DNA of 64,000 bases, taken from assembly GCA_021151485.1 (NCBI GenBank), contig JAGKXB010000007.1, positions 1 through 64,000 on the forward strand, read 5' to 3'. Positions 29,173 through 38,282 of this stretch are shown one piece after another. The translations under genes and the position numbers were made by a program. Source of the DNA: Oxalobacteraceae bacterium. GTDB taxonomy: Bacteria > Pseudomonadota > Gammaproteobacteria > Burkholderiales > Burkholderiaceae_D. Within the stretch, counting starts at the first letter, position 1. Every line of letters begins with the position of its first letter. Under the pieces are notes generated by a model. The model ran no database searches. It was not told where the DNA came from and saw nothing but the letters and a program-made list of their open reading frames with translations.

Positions 29173-30360
29173 ATGCGACGTTTCTGGCTGTTATTTGCAC
29201 AAACTGTGACTGTTGGTTTGGCTATTTATTTTATTTTTGCCACATTAAAGCCCGAATGGATAAACCAAATGATGCGCGAAGCTCAAAATACGCATATCGC
29301 ATCCTCCACAGTGACGCTACAAGAAGCACCCACGTCAATGGCGCAAACTTCTTATCGCGATGCAGCGAAACGTGCGATGCCTTCTGTAGTCAATATTTTC
29401 ACAACAAAAGAATCCCGACAACCGAGAAATCCACTGTTAGAAGATCCATTTTTTAGGCGATTTTTCGGCGACCGCTTCCGCGATGAGGAAGAAAAACAAT
29501 CCAGCCTGGGTTCGGGTGTCGTAGTCAGCCCCCAAGGATATATATTGACAAACAATCATGTTATTGAGGCGGCCGATGAAATAGAAGTGGCATTAGCCGA
29601 TGGGCGCAAAACCACCGCAAAAATTGTCGGTACCGATCCCGACACGGATCTTGCTGTGATTAAAATTGATTTACCCAATTTGCCAGCAATCACCCTTGGT
29701 CATGTCGAACTATCCAAAGTGGGAGATGTCGTGCTCGCCATCGGAAACCCATTTGGAGTTGGGCAAACAGTGACTATGGGCATTATTTCCGCTTTAGGAC
29801 GTAATCATCTTGGCATTAATACTTTTGAAAACTTTATTCAAACTGATGCCGCCATCAACCCTGGCAATTCTGGTGGGGCGCTGACTGACTCTAATGGCCA
29901 TCTAATTGGCATCAATACCGCCATTTATTCACGAAGCGGAGGCTCCCAGGGTATCGGCTTCGCCATTCCAGTATCAACCGTCAAAACAGTCATGGAGTCC
30001 ATTATTAAAACCGGTCACGTTGTGCGCGGCTGGATTGGCGTCGAACCACAAAACATCACCACCGATTTAGCGGAGAGTTTTGGCTTAAAGAAAAAAACTG
30101 GCGCACTCATTGCAGGCGTATTAAGAAATGGGCCAGCGGACAAAGCAGGCATCCAACCAGGCGACATCTTGTTAGCGATTGAAAACAAACCCATCGCAGA
30201 CACTACCGAAATGTTGGATTTTATTGCTAAATTATTGCCCGGCAAAACAACAAAAATGACCCTTTTACGAAGAAATCAGGAAATCACTCTTACGGTCACT
30301 GTAGGTAAACGACCCAATGTCAAGCGAACAAGAAATGAAATTGATCGCGGAATTGAATAA
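29173..30360 (+). CDS. Membrane-anchored S1C serine protease (DegS/DegQ-like, one PDZ)
   Basis: An HtrA-family envelope protease, about 395 residues from ATG 29173 (MRRFWLLFAQTVTVG); ATG 29155 is the alternative. A single N-terminal hydrophobic helix (about residues 5-22) anchors it. The triad is seen in LTNNHVIEA (His), DPDTDLAVIK (Asp) and NPGNSGGAL (Ser). Only one PDZ domain follows (KTGALIAGVLRNGPADKAGIQPGDILLAIENKPI), so its layout is nearer DegS than the two-PDZ DegP/DegQ. In Burkholderiales this gene usually follows tatC and precedes petA; here it is divergent from petA. Confidence 0.92.
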   Translation: MRRFWLLFAQTVTVGLAIYFIFATLKPEWINQMMREAQNTHIASSTVTLQEAPTSMAQTSYRDAAKRAMPSVVNIFTTKESRQPRNPLLEDPFFRRFFGDRFRDEEEKQSSLGSGVVVSPQGYILTNNHVIEAADEIEVALADGRKTTAKIVGTDPDTDLAVIKIDLPNLPAITLGHVELSKVGDVVLAIGNPFGVGQTVTMGIISALGRNHLGINTFENFIQTDAAINPGNSGGALTDSNGHLIGINTAIYSRSGGSQGIGFAIPVSTVKTVMESIIKTGHVVRGWIGVEPQNITTDLAESFGLKKKTGALIAGVLRNGPADKAGIQPGDILLAIENKPIADTTEMLDFIAKLLPGKTTKMTLLRRNQEITLTVTVGKRPNVKRTRNEIDRGIE

Positions 30361-30633
30361 ATCACCATCAATAGACCCGCATCAACATATGCTCGGGCCT
30401 TGCCTCCAACGTGCGTCTCAAACATTGAAAAACGATGTGGCGATTGCCTGAACGGTGTCCATACCAACGCAGGCAACCAACAGTTGATATTGCCCCATGT
30501 ACCTTGTTCTTGGGCGAAATAGAAATTGAGGTCTTTTATTCAGCCTAGCGCTATCTTGAATAACGAGAGCGAGATAGCGCCGTAGTCTCTTTTATTTATT
30601 TACCTACTTACCTACTTAATCCGTCTGTTTGCA
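30361..30633. other. Non-coding stretch after the DegQ-like gene
   Basis: No convincing gene is seen. A hairpin GCGCTATCT (30548-30556) / AGATAGCGC (30572-30580) with a 15-base loop is followed by a short T-rich tail and may end the protease transcript. The rest is unremarkable. Confidence 0.5.
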
Positions 30634-30674
30634 ATATTAATTGCCTAGGCATATAATGCCTAGGCAATTAATAT
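30628..30674 (+). promoter_or_regulatory. Promoter and 41-bp operator dyad of the marR-efflux operon
   Basis: A perfect inverted repeat with 19-bp arms (30634-30652 and 30656-30674) and a 3-bp centre. Each arm holds its own palindrome TGCCTAGGCA (30642-30651 and 30657-30666), 15 bp centre to centre. TATAAT (30652-30657) sits at the exact middle, with TTTGCA (30628-30633) as a -35 box 18 bp upstream. A MarR dimer on each palindrome would block RNA polymerase. The marR start is 20 bp downstream. Confidence 0.85.
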
Positions 30675-30694
30675 AACCTTTCCCTACTCTGACT

Positions 30695-31138
30695 ATGCCG
30701 TCGCTCTACACCCTGCAAAACTACACGCCCGAAGAAAGCATCGGTTTTTTACTGAAACGTGCCGGCTGCCAATTAACGGTCACGATTGATCGCCGCTTGG
30801 CTGCATTTGATATGACGCATGCACAGTTTGGGATTTTCTTGCGGCTGTTGCATGGTCATGCGGATACAGCGGCGGATTTGGCACGAGAGATGATGACGGA
30901 TGCAGGAGCGATGACGCGCATGCTGGATCGTTTGGAAGGAAAAGGGTTTTTGGAGCGCGTTCGTAGTAGCGAAGATCGCCGGATTGTCAAAGTGGTATTG
31001 ACGGACAAGGGTAAGGTGCTGGCGGATCAGATGATGCAAGTTGCGGTGGATGCGTTGAATCAGCATTTGTCTGGTTTTACAGAGGCAGAACTTGCGCAAT
31101 TTAAAGATTTTTTGCGTCGCATGACGGCTAATGCTTGA
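30695..31138 (+). CDS. MarR-family transcriptional regulator
   Basis: A 147-residue winged-helix repressor predicted to control the efflux genes that follow. The DNA-binding core is FGIFLRLLHGHADTAADLAREMMTDAGAMTRMLDRLEGKGFLERVRSSEDRRIVKVVLTDKG, with the wing in SSEDRRIV. It resembles EmrR/MprA, which senses lipophilic drugs. Genes downstream (NodT-type outer-membrane channel, EmrA, EmrB) start 21 bp later and should be co-transcribed. Confidence 0.93.
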   Translation: MPSLYTLQNYTPEESIGFLLKRAGCQLTVTIDRRLAAFDMTHAQFGIFLRLLHGHADTAADLAREMMTDAGAMTRMLDRLEGKGFLERVRSSEDRRIVKVVLTDKGKVLADQMMQVAVDALNQHLSGFTEAELAQFKDFLRRMTANA

Positions 31139-31159
31139 TTTAAATTTGAAGGAAAACAC

Positions 31160-32689
31160 ATGCGGCGCTTAGTTCATTTTTCGTATTTTTCACATGTTTC
31201 ATATCGCTTACCTTCCTGGAGTTTGCTGATAGGCGTGACGCTACTGAGCTCGGCGTGCGTGAGTTTTCAGGACATTGCACCACAGGCGACGACGATGCAG
31301 CCACAAGCATTAACTCCTCCACCAGGAGTCACAATTGTTGACGCAGCTTGGCCCCAGGCGGATTGGTGGTTGGCGGAAGGGGATGCGCAGTTGAATCAGT
31401 TGATGGCGCGGGCGTTGGCTGCCAACCCGACTTTGGCGACGGCGAAGGCGCGTTTGGCGCGTGCGCAGGCGGCGCTGCAGATGAGCCGTGCGGCCAGCAA
31501 GCCGCAAGTTGGGGCGAATGCGAATGTCAGCTATGGTCGCTTGTCGGAGAATTTTGAAATCCCCGCACCGCCAGTAGGGCCCGGAGGTCAATTTGTTGGT
31601 CAAGGTTTGGCGACGCTGGATTTTAGTTATGAGCTTGACGTGTGGGGCAAAAACGCAGCGTTGATTGATTCTGCCCAAGCGCAATACCAAGCCGTAGCGT
31701 TTGACCAAGCGGCGGCACGTTTGGCATTGAGCACCGCAGTGGCGCGGACTTATGCGCAATTGGCGATGCAATATGAGCAGCAGGATGTATTACAAGCTTT
31801 GCAAAAACAACGCCAAACCACGCAAAAATTGCTAATGCAACGCGCAGCAAAGGGTTTGGATAACAGCATTGATTTGCAATCGGCCAAAACCGCTGTTGCC
31901 AGCACGCGTGCGGAGTTGGCGCAGCTGGCTAACAACATGGACGTCACACGTTTGCAATTAGCGGCGCTGATGGGCGACATGCCGCAAGCAACGCAAAACA
32001 TGATACGCCCAACCTTATCGCTTTTACCTTTGCCAATACCAGGCAATTTGCCCTTGGATTTTTTAGCACGCCGCCCAGAAGTCGCGGCGCAGCATGCGCG
32101 GGTTGTGGCAGCGACGGGACAAGCGCAGGCAGCTAAGGCGCAGTTTTATCCCAACATCAATTTGAATGCGTTGGTGGGGTTGCAAGCGATTGGATTGCAC
32201 AATTTGTTGTCGACTGATAGTGCCATGAGCAGCATGGGGCCGGCGATTCATTTACCGATTTTTGATGCCGGTCGCCTGCGTGCCAATTACCAGGCCAAAA
32301 CTGCTGACATTGACGAAGCCGTGACTCAATACAACCAACTAGTGGTGGCGGCAGCGCAAGACGTGGCTGAGCAATTGACTCGCGCGGCTAATTTGGCTCG
32401 CGAGGAAGACGCAACCAAGCAGGCATTGTCTTCTTCCGAACACGCGCATCAATTGGCCTTGTTGCGTTATCGCGCTGGTTTGTCATCGTATCTTCCAGTG
32501 CTGACGCTGGAAGAACAAGTGCTGGTGCAGCGGCGTGCCGTGATTGATTTGCAAGCTAAACATCGCGATTTGCGGATTGCATTAGTACGCGCACTGGGCG
32601 GCGGGTTTAACACAGCAAATGAAATCGCCAAAACAAACGAAACCATCAACACAATCAACACAGTAGATTCAAGAGGAAATCATGAGTGA
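31160..32689 (+). CDS. Outer-membrane efflux lipoprotein (NodT/TolC family)
   Basis: The outer-membrane channel of the tripartite exporter. 509 residues with a lipobox in VTLLSSACVSFQDIAPQ (acylated cysteine near residue 33). Two OEP repeats are visible (about 70-270 and 290-480), including YGRLSENFEIPAP and FLARRPEVAAQHARVVAATGQAQAAKAQFYPNINL. A GAAGGA ribosome site precedes the ATG. It overlaps emrA by 8 bp. Confidence 0.93.
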   Translation: MRRLVHFSYFSHVSYRLPSWSLLIGVTLLSSACVSFQDIAPQATTMQPQALTPPPGVTIVDAAWPQADWWLAEGDAQLNQLMARALAANPTLATAKARLARAQAALQMSRAASKPQVGANANVSYGRLSENFEIPAPPVGPGGQFVGQGLATLDFSYELDVWGKNAALIDSAQAQYQAVAFDQAAARLALSTAVARTYAQLAMQYEQQDVLQALQKQRQTTQKLLMQRAAKGLDNSIDLQSAKTAVASTRAELAQLANNMDVTRLQLAALMGDMPQATQNMIRPTLSLLPLPIPGNLPLDFLARRPEVAAQHARVVAATGQAQAAKAQFYPNINLNALVGLQAIGLHNLLSTDSAMSSMGPAIHLPIFDAGRLRANYQAKTADIDEAVTQYNQLVVAAAQDVAEQLTRAANLAREEDATKQALSSSEHAHQLALLRYRAGLSSYLPVLTLEEQVLVQRRAVIDLQAKHRDLRIALVRALGGGFNTANEIAKTNETINTINTVDSRGNHE

Positions 32690-33848
32690 AACAACCAACG
32701 CTACGGCAGCGCCTGGAGCAACTAAACGCCAAAAGATTTTGCGCACCATTGCGATTATTTTTGCTCTGATCGGTTTGGGATGGTGGCTGTATTGGACACT
32801 GTTCGCCCGCTATGTGGAAGAAACAGATGACGCTTACGTACAAGGTAATGTGGTGCAAATCACGCCGCAAATCGCCGGCACTGTGACGCAAATTTACGCC
32901 GACGACACTGACGTAGTAAAGCCGGGACAAGTGTTGATGCGTCTGGATACCGGTGATACCAACGTTGCATTGGCGCAAGCTGAAGCTGCGCTGGCACAAA
33001 CTGTGCGCCAAGTACGGACTCTGTACGCAACGACTTCGCAAGGCAACGCCAACCTGGCGGTACGCCAAACCGAATTGAAACGTGCGCAGGATGACTTGGT
33101 ACAACGCCAAAGTTTGACTGGCACGGGGGCTATTTCTGAAGAAGAAATTCGGCATGCACAAAATGCAGTCGTGGTAGCAAAAGCCGCCGTCGCCGTTGCA
33201 CAAGAGCAACTGAATGCCAGCCAGGCGCTCACACAAGGCGCGAGCGTGGCCAAGCATCCAAATGTGCAAGGCGCGGCAGCGCGCGTGCGCGAAGCCTTGC
33301 TGGCGCAAGAACGTACGACCTTGTATGCACCGATTGGTGGGCAGGTAGTCAAACGCAACGCGCAAGTCGGGCAACGCGTGAATGCAGGTACGCCAGCAAT
33401 GGCAATTGTGGCGCCTGATCAATTGTGGGTAGATGCCAATTTTAAAGAAGGACAATTGCGCAAAATGCAGATCGGCCAACCTGTCACACTCACCGCCGAT
33501 TTGTACGGTAGCCAGGTGGAATATAGCGGCAAAGTCGTCGGCTTTGCGGCAGGAACAGGCGCAGCGTTTGCCTTGTTGCCCGCACAAAATGCTACCGGTA
33601 ACTGGATCAAAGTCGTGCAGCGCGTGCCAGTAAGGATTGCTTTAGATGCCAAACAACTAGCAGCGCATCCATTGCGGATTGGTTTGTCGATGCATGTTGA
33701 GGTGAATTTGCATAAACAAGTATCAACATCCGCCAACAACCAACAAAAATTAGCGCCAACTTTAAGTGTGTACACAGATCCATTGGCCACCTTCAATAGC
33801 AAAGCGCAAGCAAAAATTGATGCCTTGATTGCGGCGAATTTAAAGTAA
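32682..33848 (+). CDS. emrA: EmrA-type membrane fusion protein
   Basis: The periplasmic adaptor that links the inner-membrane pump to the outer-membrane channel. 388 residues: one N-terminal membrane helix (about 22-42), ETDDAYVQGNVVQITPQIAGTV at the start of the biotinyl-lipoyl-like half, a long coiled-coil hairpin (about 90-190), then TTLYAPIGGQVVKRNAQVGQRV and VDANFKEGQL. These are typical EmrA motifs. A ~100-bp hairpin repeat separates it from emrB. Confidence 0.93.
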   Translation: MSETTNATAAPGATKRQKILRTIAIIFALIGLGWWLYWTLFARYVEETDDAYVQGNVVQITPQIAGTVTQIYADDTDVVKPGQVLMRLDTGDTNVALAQAEAALAQTVRQVRTLYATTSQGNANLAVRQTELKRAQDDLVQRQSLTGTGAISEEEIRHAQNAVVVAKAAVAVAQEQLNASQALTQGASVAKHPNVQGAAARVREALLAQERTTLYAPIGGQVVKRNAQVGQRVNAGTPAMAIVAPDQLWVDANFKEGQLRKMQIGQPVTLTADLYGSQVEYSGKVVGFAAGTGAAFALLPAQNATGNWIKVVQRVPVRIALDAKQLAAHPLRIGLSMHVEVNLHKQVSTSANNQQKLAPTLSVYTDPLATFNSKAQAKIDALIAANLK

Positions 33849-33862
33849 ATAAACCAAACCTC

Positions 33863-33958
33863 CCGTCGTTCCCGCAGGGGTAGGCGGGAACCCAGTGGCT
33901 TTCGTTGTTTGCTCATAAAAGACGCTGGGTCCCCGACTAAGACACTCGGGGACGACGG
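33863..33958 (+). repeat. ~100-bp double-hairpin repeat, family B, copy 1
   Basis: Ends CCGTCG / CGACGG form an outer inverted pair. Inside are two hairpins: TTCCCGC...GCGGGAA (33869-33890) and GTCCCCGA...TCGGGGAC-type (33929-33952). A copy in the opposite orientation is at about 43692-43792. A broken third piece (GGGAACGACGGTG) follows at 33979-33991. It lies within the presumed emrA-emrB transcript. Confidence 0.8.
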
Positions 33959-34032
33959 TGCTGAGGGTTACGGTACTGGGAACGACGGTGCTGGAATATT
34001 TAAAGTAATTTGATCATTTACAAGAGCTAAGC

Positions 34033-35607
34033 ATGTCGACTTCTACTTCTGCTGCTGCTGCAACGACCAATACACCTATCGGCGCGTTGCCGCCGCTTAA
34101 AGGGCCGATGTTGATTTTGTTGGCGATCGCGGCCTCCATGTCGACTTTTATGGAAATTCTCGACATTACGATCGCTAACGTGTCCATTCCTACTATTGCT
34201 GGTGCGCTGGGTGTGTCAACCAGCCAGGGCACTTGGATTATCAGTGCTTATTCCGTGGCGGCGGCGATCTCGGTGCCGTTAACCGGCTGGTTGGCACGGC
34301 GTTTGGGCGAGGTCAAATTGTTTGTCATGTCAGTGCTGGCATTTACCTTGATGTCCACGCTGGCGGCTTTTTCTACCAACTTGCCTATGTTGGTGGGATT
34401 TCGTTTGCTACAAGGATTGGTATCCGGCCCGATGGTGCCGCTTTCGCAAACCCTGATGGTGCGTAATTTTCCGCCAGAAAAGCGAGGGGCTGCCATGGGG
34501 CTATGGGCGATGACGGTGATTTTGGCGCCGATTTGCGGACCTTTGTTGGGCGGCTATATCAGTGACAACTATCACTGGTCCTGGATTTTTTTAATCAACA
34601 TTCCAGTGGGTTTATTTGGCGCAGCCACCATCAGCATGTTAATGCGTGGGCGGGATTCAGTTACCCAAAAAGTCTCACTCGACTGGGTCGGCCTTGGTCT
34701 CATGGTCGTGGGCGTTGGTTGTCTACAATTGATGTTGGAGATTGGCAAGGAATACGACTGGTTCGCTTCCTCTTTTATCGTTTCCCTGGCCGTGATTGCC
34801 GTTGTGGCGCTCACTTTCTTCATCGCTTGGACCTTGACGGCCAAACATCCCATCGTGGATTTATCTTTGTTCAAGGATTTAAATTTCCGCTACGGCGTGA
34901 TCTTGCTTTCCGTCGGCTTTATGACCTATTTTGGCTCGGTCGTCGTTTTTCCGTTATGGCTACAAACAGTGATGGGCTACACCGCCGCGCAAGCTGGTAT
35001 GGCGATGGCGCCGATTGGGATTTTTACTCTCATCTTGTCGCCAATTATTGGTAAAAATGTCGCCAAGCTCAATCTACGCGTTTTAGCCACTTTTGCCTTT
35101 TTGGTCATGGGTGGTGTGTCGGTGTGGAATAGCTTTATGTCGCTAGATGTCGGTTTCTGGAACATCATTAGCCCTCGTCTGGTACAAGGCATCGGCATGG
35201 CCTGCTTTTTTATTCCGATTCAAACCCTGATGCTCTCCAACATCACGCCAGACCACATGGCTGCTGCGTCGGGCTTATCCAACTTTTTACGCACCTTAGG
35301 CGCCGCCATGGGCACCGCCATCAGCGTGACGTTATGGGAACATCTGGCATCCGCACACCACGCCCGCTTGATGGAAAACGTGACGCCCTTTTCCAGCATT
35401 TCACGTGGCTATTTAGAAACCCTGCAAGCCGGTGGTTTGTCGCTAGAACAAGCGTATGGCGTAGTAGAACGCACCATCAATGCACAGAGCTACATGTTGG
35501 CAACCAATGAGTTCTTTTTGTACTCCGCTTGTTCATTCTTTGCGTTGGTGATCGTGGTGTGGATGACCAGGCCGAAGGCTAGGGTGAGTGTGGAGATTGG
35601 GCATTGA
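34033..35607 (+). CDS. emrB: EmrB/QacA-type drug:H+ antiporter (DHA2, 14 helices)
   Basis: The inner-membrane pump of the exporter. 524 residues with about 14 hydrophobic segments. Family motifs: LDITIANVSIPTIAGALGVSTSQGTWIISAY (motif D1/helix 1), GWLARRLGEVKLF (motif A) and LGPICGPLLGG-like VILAPICGPLLGGYI (motif C, antiporter). Together with emrA and the NodT-type channel it should expel lipophilic compounds under MarR control. Confidence 0.94.
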   Translation: MSTSTSAAAATTNTPIGALPPLKGPMLILLAIAASMSTFMEILDITIANVSIPTIAGALGVSTSQGTWIISAYSVAAAISVPLTGWLARRLGEVKLFVMSVLAFTLMSTLAAFSTNLPMLVGFRLLQGLVSGPMVPLSQTLMVRNFPPEKRGAAMGLWAMTVILAPICGPLLGGYISDNYHWSWIFLINIPVGLFGAATISMLMRGRDSVTQKVSLDWVGLGLMVVGVGCLQLMLEIGKEYDWFASSFIVSLAVIAVVALTFFIAWTLTAKHPIVDLSLFKDLNFRYGVILLSVGFMTYFGSVVVFPLWLQTVMGYTAAQAGMAMAPIGIFTLILSPIIGKNVAKLNLRVLATFAFLVMGGVSVWNSFMSLDVGFWNIISPRLVQGIGMACFFIPIQTLMLSNITPDHMAAASGLSNFLRTLGAAMGTAISVTLWEHLASAHHARLMENVTPFSSISRGYLETLQAGGLSLEQAYGVVERTINAQSYMLATNEFFLYSACSFFALVIVVWMTRPKARVSVEIGH

Positions 35608-35743
35608 ATCAACAATCTTTTATATCACGCACAAGCATTCAATCCATCACCAATCCCATTGCTCATGATTTAAAAATTCTGGAACCTTGCCTTGCGTTGG
35701 CTACCAATTCTCAACGCTAAATGTTCTGATCAGAATAATCCTG

Positions 35744-38164
35744 TTAATGTTGGCAATTTTTCCCATGTTGATGCACAGGGCGGAACCTTTTTTTCTTTGG
35801 AGGAGCAAGTTCTCCCGCTGGATTTTGGCCATTTTGCAGATTGTGGAGTTGCGCGAAAAATTCAGGGCCTGATCCACAAAACACAAAGTTTTGATCGAGT
35901 TTTTCCTCTTCCACTCCCTTTTCTTCTAGTTCTTGCCCACGCTCCTCAGCCGTGTTCTGATCTATGACGATGTTGTTTTCTACATCATCCATTGCTACTG
36001 CAGGTGCCGATAAAGATTGGGGCGAAGATGGCGGTAAATGATCAGGAAACGCATTGCGTGTTTTAACCATTTCGTTGACAGAGTTGATGAGCGAATAGCC
36101 AAGATAAGCCAAAAAGTTTGCAGGTTGGTGGTGTAGTCCTTCAAACATTCTTGATCCCATTTGGAGATACGCAATCAGTGGTGCAATTGCAATGCCAAGA
36201 TGCGTTGAGTTTTCAAACAAATTAAAACCAGCAAACAATTCTTTAAATATGTCAGCGATTTCAGCCCCGCCACCCAGATTGGCATACAACGTATCTAGTT
36301 GTAGCCAGTCAAAAATATGGTCAGGAAAATTCGTTGCATAGGTTGTGTACATTTCTTTATGGCCAGTAACCTTTTCATAGATTGCACTTCCTGCAAACAA
36401 CATAACAATTGCTGCCATTGCCAACACTACCTGTTCTCCACTAGGGGCATGGGGCAAAGAAGCTTGGAGGCGTGTTTCAAATGCAATTAATCCAAAATGC
36501 GCACGACAATAAAATGCGGCGATTTTGGCGTTATTGGAAGGTGGAGCAAGCAAGATGCCATCTCGCGCAAAGGTGTCGCAAAAGTCATGCAGTAGTTGAT
36601 GGATGCTGCTGCCAGGATTTTTCTTTTGATAAACATCAGCATAAGCAGTGAGCAATGCGTGGCTATCGTTTAAAGCTTGATTAAAATCCTGTTGCAATAG
36701 CGCATTGATTGATGGGGGACTGGTGTGAAGTTCGTCAATCAAATTTTGTATTGTGTCTTTTAACTCACTTTCCACCGGATTGTCTTGGTAAGCTGCCTGC
36801 CATTTTCTTAGGCCTGCCCACATTTCATTTTCATTGAGAAAGGACTGTGTTCTTTTTAAAATATTGCCAACTTCTTCGGCATCAGTGCGGCAAAAAGATC
36901 CATTAATCATGTTTGTATTCAAACCAGCTTCAAGGTCAATCCCAAGATCAATGTCGCGATCAATGCCGCGATCAAATTCGTTTCCTGAATCGCGTGCCAC
37001 TAACGGATTCTTTGCAGATCCGGCAATGTTGGAAAAACAGCTGTAAATCTTTTTAAACTCAATATACGTTTTATCGTAAACAGCAACCGCAATGAAGGCA
37101 GGTGCAGCTAAGATCAACGAATGAGACAGGTTTTCCAAAACACCATTTACCACTAAAAAGAATGCGGCCAACTCAGCCGATGCACCCATATTGTTACGTA
37201 ATGAATCGGCGCTTTTTTGATCTCCAATAGAGCGAAAAACCAACCCTATCGCCCCAACAATACAAAATGTATAAAAAAAAGAGGGGCATACCTTATAGCC
37301 AGATTTTGTTACACCAATGAATAAATCAATCCATGTTTTCCAAGTTAGATTAACGATATCTCTGGATTGTTTTAACAAATTGCTTCCACTTTCTTTTATC
37401 AGTTCGATTTTCTTCCAGGTGTTATGTAAATCAAATTGATTAACTAAGTAATCTTTGCCATCTGACATGGCGCGCGTTTCGCCATGAATAGTTCGACCAC
37501 GAATTGAATCGATAATGCCAAACATCAGATTGAAATCATGGCTTTTTCGCGAGATAAAATCCTTTCCTCCACTGAGCTGATCTTGTGCTTTATTCAGTGC
37601 AGAGAGCGTAAAAAGATCATGCCGATGGGTCGGATTGTTCGGATTAAAAGCATCACTAAAAACGACGTCAATCGCTTGTGAAATTTTTCTCTGCGCGATG
37701 AGAAAATTCCCATTGATTGCGATATGTCGGCAATCTTGCTCAGACACTCCCTGTCCATGTGAATGACAGCAATGTGCTTGAGAAGTGTCATCATCCAATG
37801 CTTGCCAAAAACGGGGACTTGCATTTGTTATCATCAATTCTTGCCGAAACATATGGCGAGCAAGCAAATCCCGCATCGCCAACGTAGCAAAATGCATATC
37901 ACCAGCAGCAATTCTTGGCTTGCATCCATTTTCAATCCAGTTCTTCGCCAACGCCAGATCATTTTCTCGCACGATATGACTTGGGATGAATTCCCGATCA
38001 ACATTCATCAGCTCGCCATCATGCTGAAATTCAGACGATCGCAGCGATGATTGCGCAATTGCTGGTTGCACAATCACATCCGATCTTGCATCAATGGGAT
38101 CGTCATTCAATGAATAAAATGTATAGCTTGAGGAGAATGAAGAAGCGGGAGATACGGACAACAT
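35744..38164 (-). CDS. Unrecognised 806-residue multi-pass membrane protein beside zur
   Basis: I do not recognise this protein. The N-terminus is Ser-rich (residues 1-20) without a clear signal peptide. A Cys/His cluster lies at 131-147 (HCCHSH then C145, H147). Hydrophobic segments are at about 294-311, 331-345, 348-363, 578-597 and 656-668. A DRGIDRDIDLGID repeat spans about 398-410. The region 425-550 is helical and soluble. The tail has an acidic stretch (740-755) and ends basic with His and Cys (KKKRFRPVHQHGKNCQH). Two 15-bp dyads matching one in front of the adjacent Fur-family gene lie 42-90 bp upstream, so metal-dependent control is likely. A secreted effector, a metal-linked membrane protein or a lineage-specific protein are all possible. 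Confidence 0.8.
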   Translation of the reverse strand: MLSVSPASSFSSSYTFYSLNDDPIDARSDVIVQPAIAQSSLRSSEFQHDGELMNVDREFIPSHIVRENDLALAKNWIENGCKPRIAAGDMHFATLAMRDLLARHMFRQELMITNASPRFWQALDDDTSQAHCCHSHGQGVSEQDCRHIAINGNFLIAQRKISQAIDVVFSDAFNPNNPTHRHDLFTLSALNKAQDQLSGGKDFISRKSHDFNLMFGIIDSIRGRTIHGETRAMSDGKDYLVNQFDLHNTWKKIELIKESGSNLLKQSRDIVNLTWKTWIDLFIGVTKSGYKVCPSFFYTFCIVGAIGLVFRSIGDQKSADSLRNNMGASAELAAFFLVVNGVLENLSHSLILAAPAFIAVAVYDKTYIEFKKIYSCFSNIAGSAKNPLVARDSGNEFDRGIDRDIDLGIDLEAGLNTNMINGSFCRTDAEEVGNILKRTQSFLNENEMWAGLRKWQAAYQDNPVESELKDTIQNLIDELHTSPPSINALLQQDFNQALNDSHALLTAYADVYQKKNPGSSIHQLLHDFCDTFARDGILLAPPSNNAKIAAFYCRAHFGLIAFETRLQASLPHAPSGEQVVLAMAAIVMLFAGSAIYEKVTGHKEMYTTYATNFPDHIFDWLQLDTLYANLGGGAEIADIFKELFAGFNLFENSTHLGIAIAPLIAYLQMGSRMFEGLHHQPANFLAYLGYSLINSVNEMVKTRNAFPDHLPPSSPQSLSAPAVAMDDVENNIVIDQNTAEERGQELEEKGVEEEKLDQNFVFCGSGPEFFAQLHNLQNGQNPAGELAPPKKKRFRPVHQHGKNCQH

Positions 38165-38198
38165 AAGACACTTTCAGGTGAATAGAATAAAAACAGAT

Positions 38199-38227
38199 CA
38201 ACAAATGCAACTTAATTGCATTTGTTG
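38199..38227. promoter_or_regulatory. Zur/Fur-type operator 1 upstream of the 806-aa gene
   Basis: A perfect inverted repeat with 12-bp arms (38199-38210 and 38216-38227) around CTTAA. The 15-bp core at 38206-38220 is TGCAACTTAATTGCA. It shares the TGCAAC-N3-(G/A)TTGC(A/G) core with operators 2 and 3. It is 42 bp from the start codon of the 806-aa gene. Confidence 0.75.
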
Positions 38228-38238
38228 GGCAATAAAAA

Positions 38239-38253
38239 TGCAACCAAGTTGCA
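38239..38253. promoter_or_regulatory. Zur/Fur-type operator 2 upstream of the 806-aa gene
   Basis: TGCAACCAAGTTGCA, an inverted repeat TGCAAC/GTTGCA with a 3-bp centre; flanked by AA and TT that extend the dyad to 38237-38255. It is centred 33 bp (about three helical turns) from operator 1, so two dimers could bind on one face of DNA. Confidence 0.7.
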
Positions 38254-38282
38254 TTAATCGGCAAATAAACAACCATCAAAAA

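Noticed and set aside
32655..33587. 310-codon open frame on the minus strand opposite emrA
   Set aside because: Fully overlaps emrA, whose protein has clear family motifs; the product is a Cys/His/Arg-rich shadow translation.
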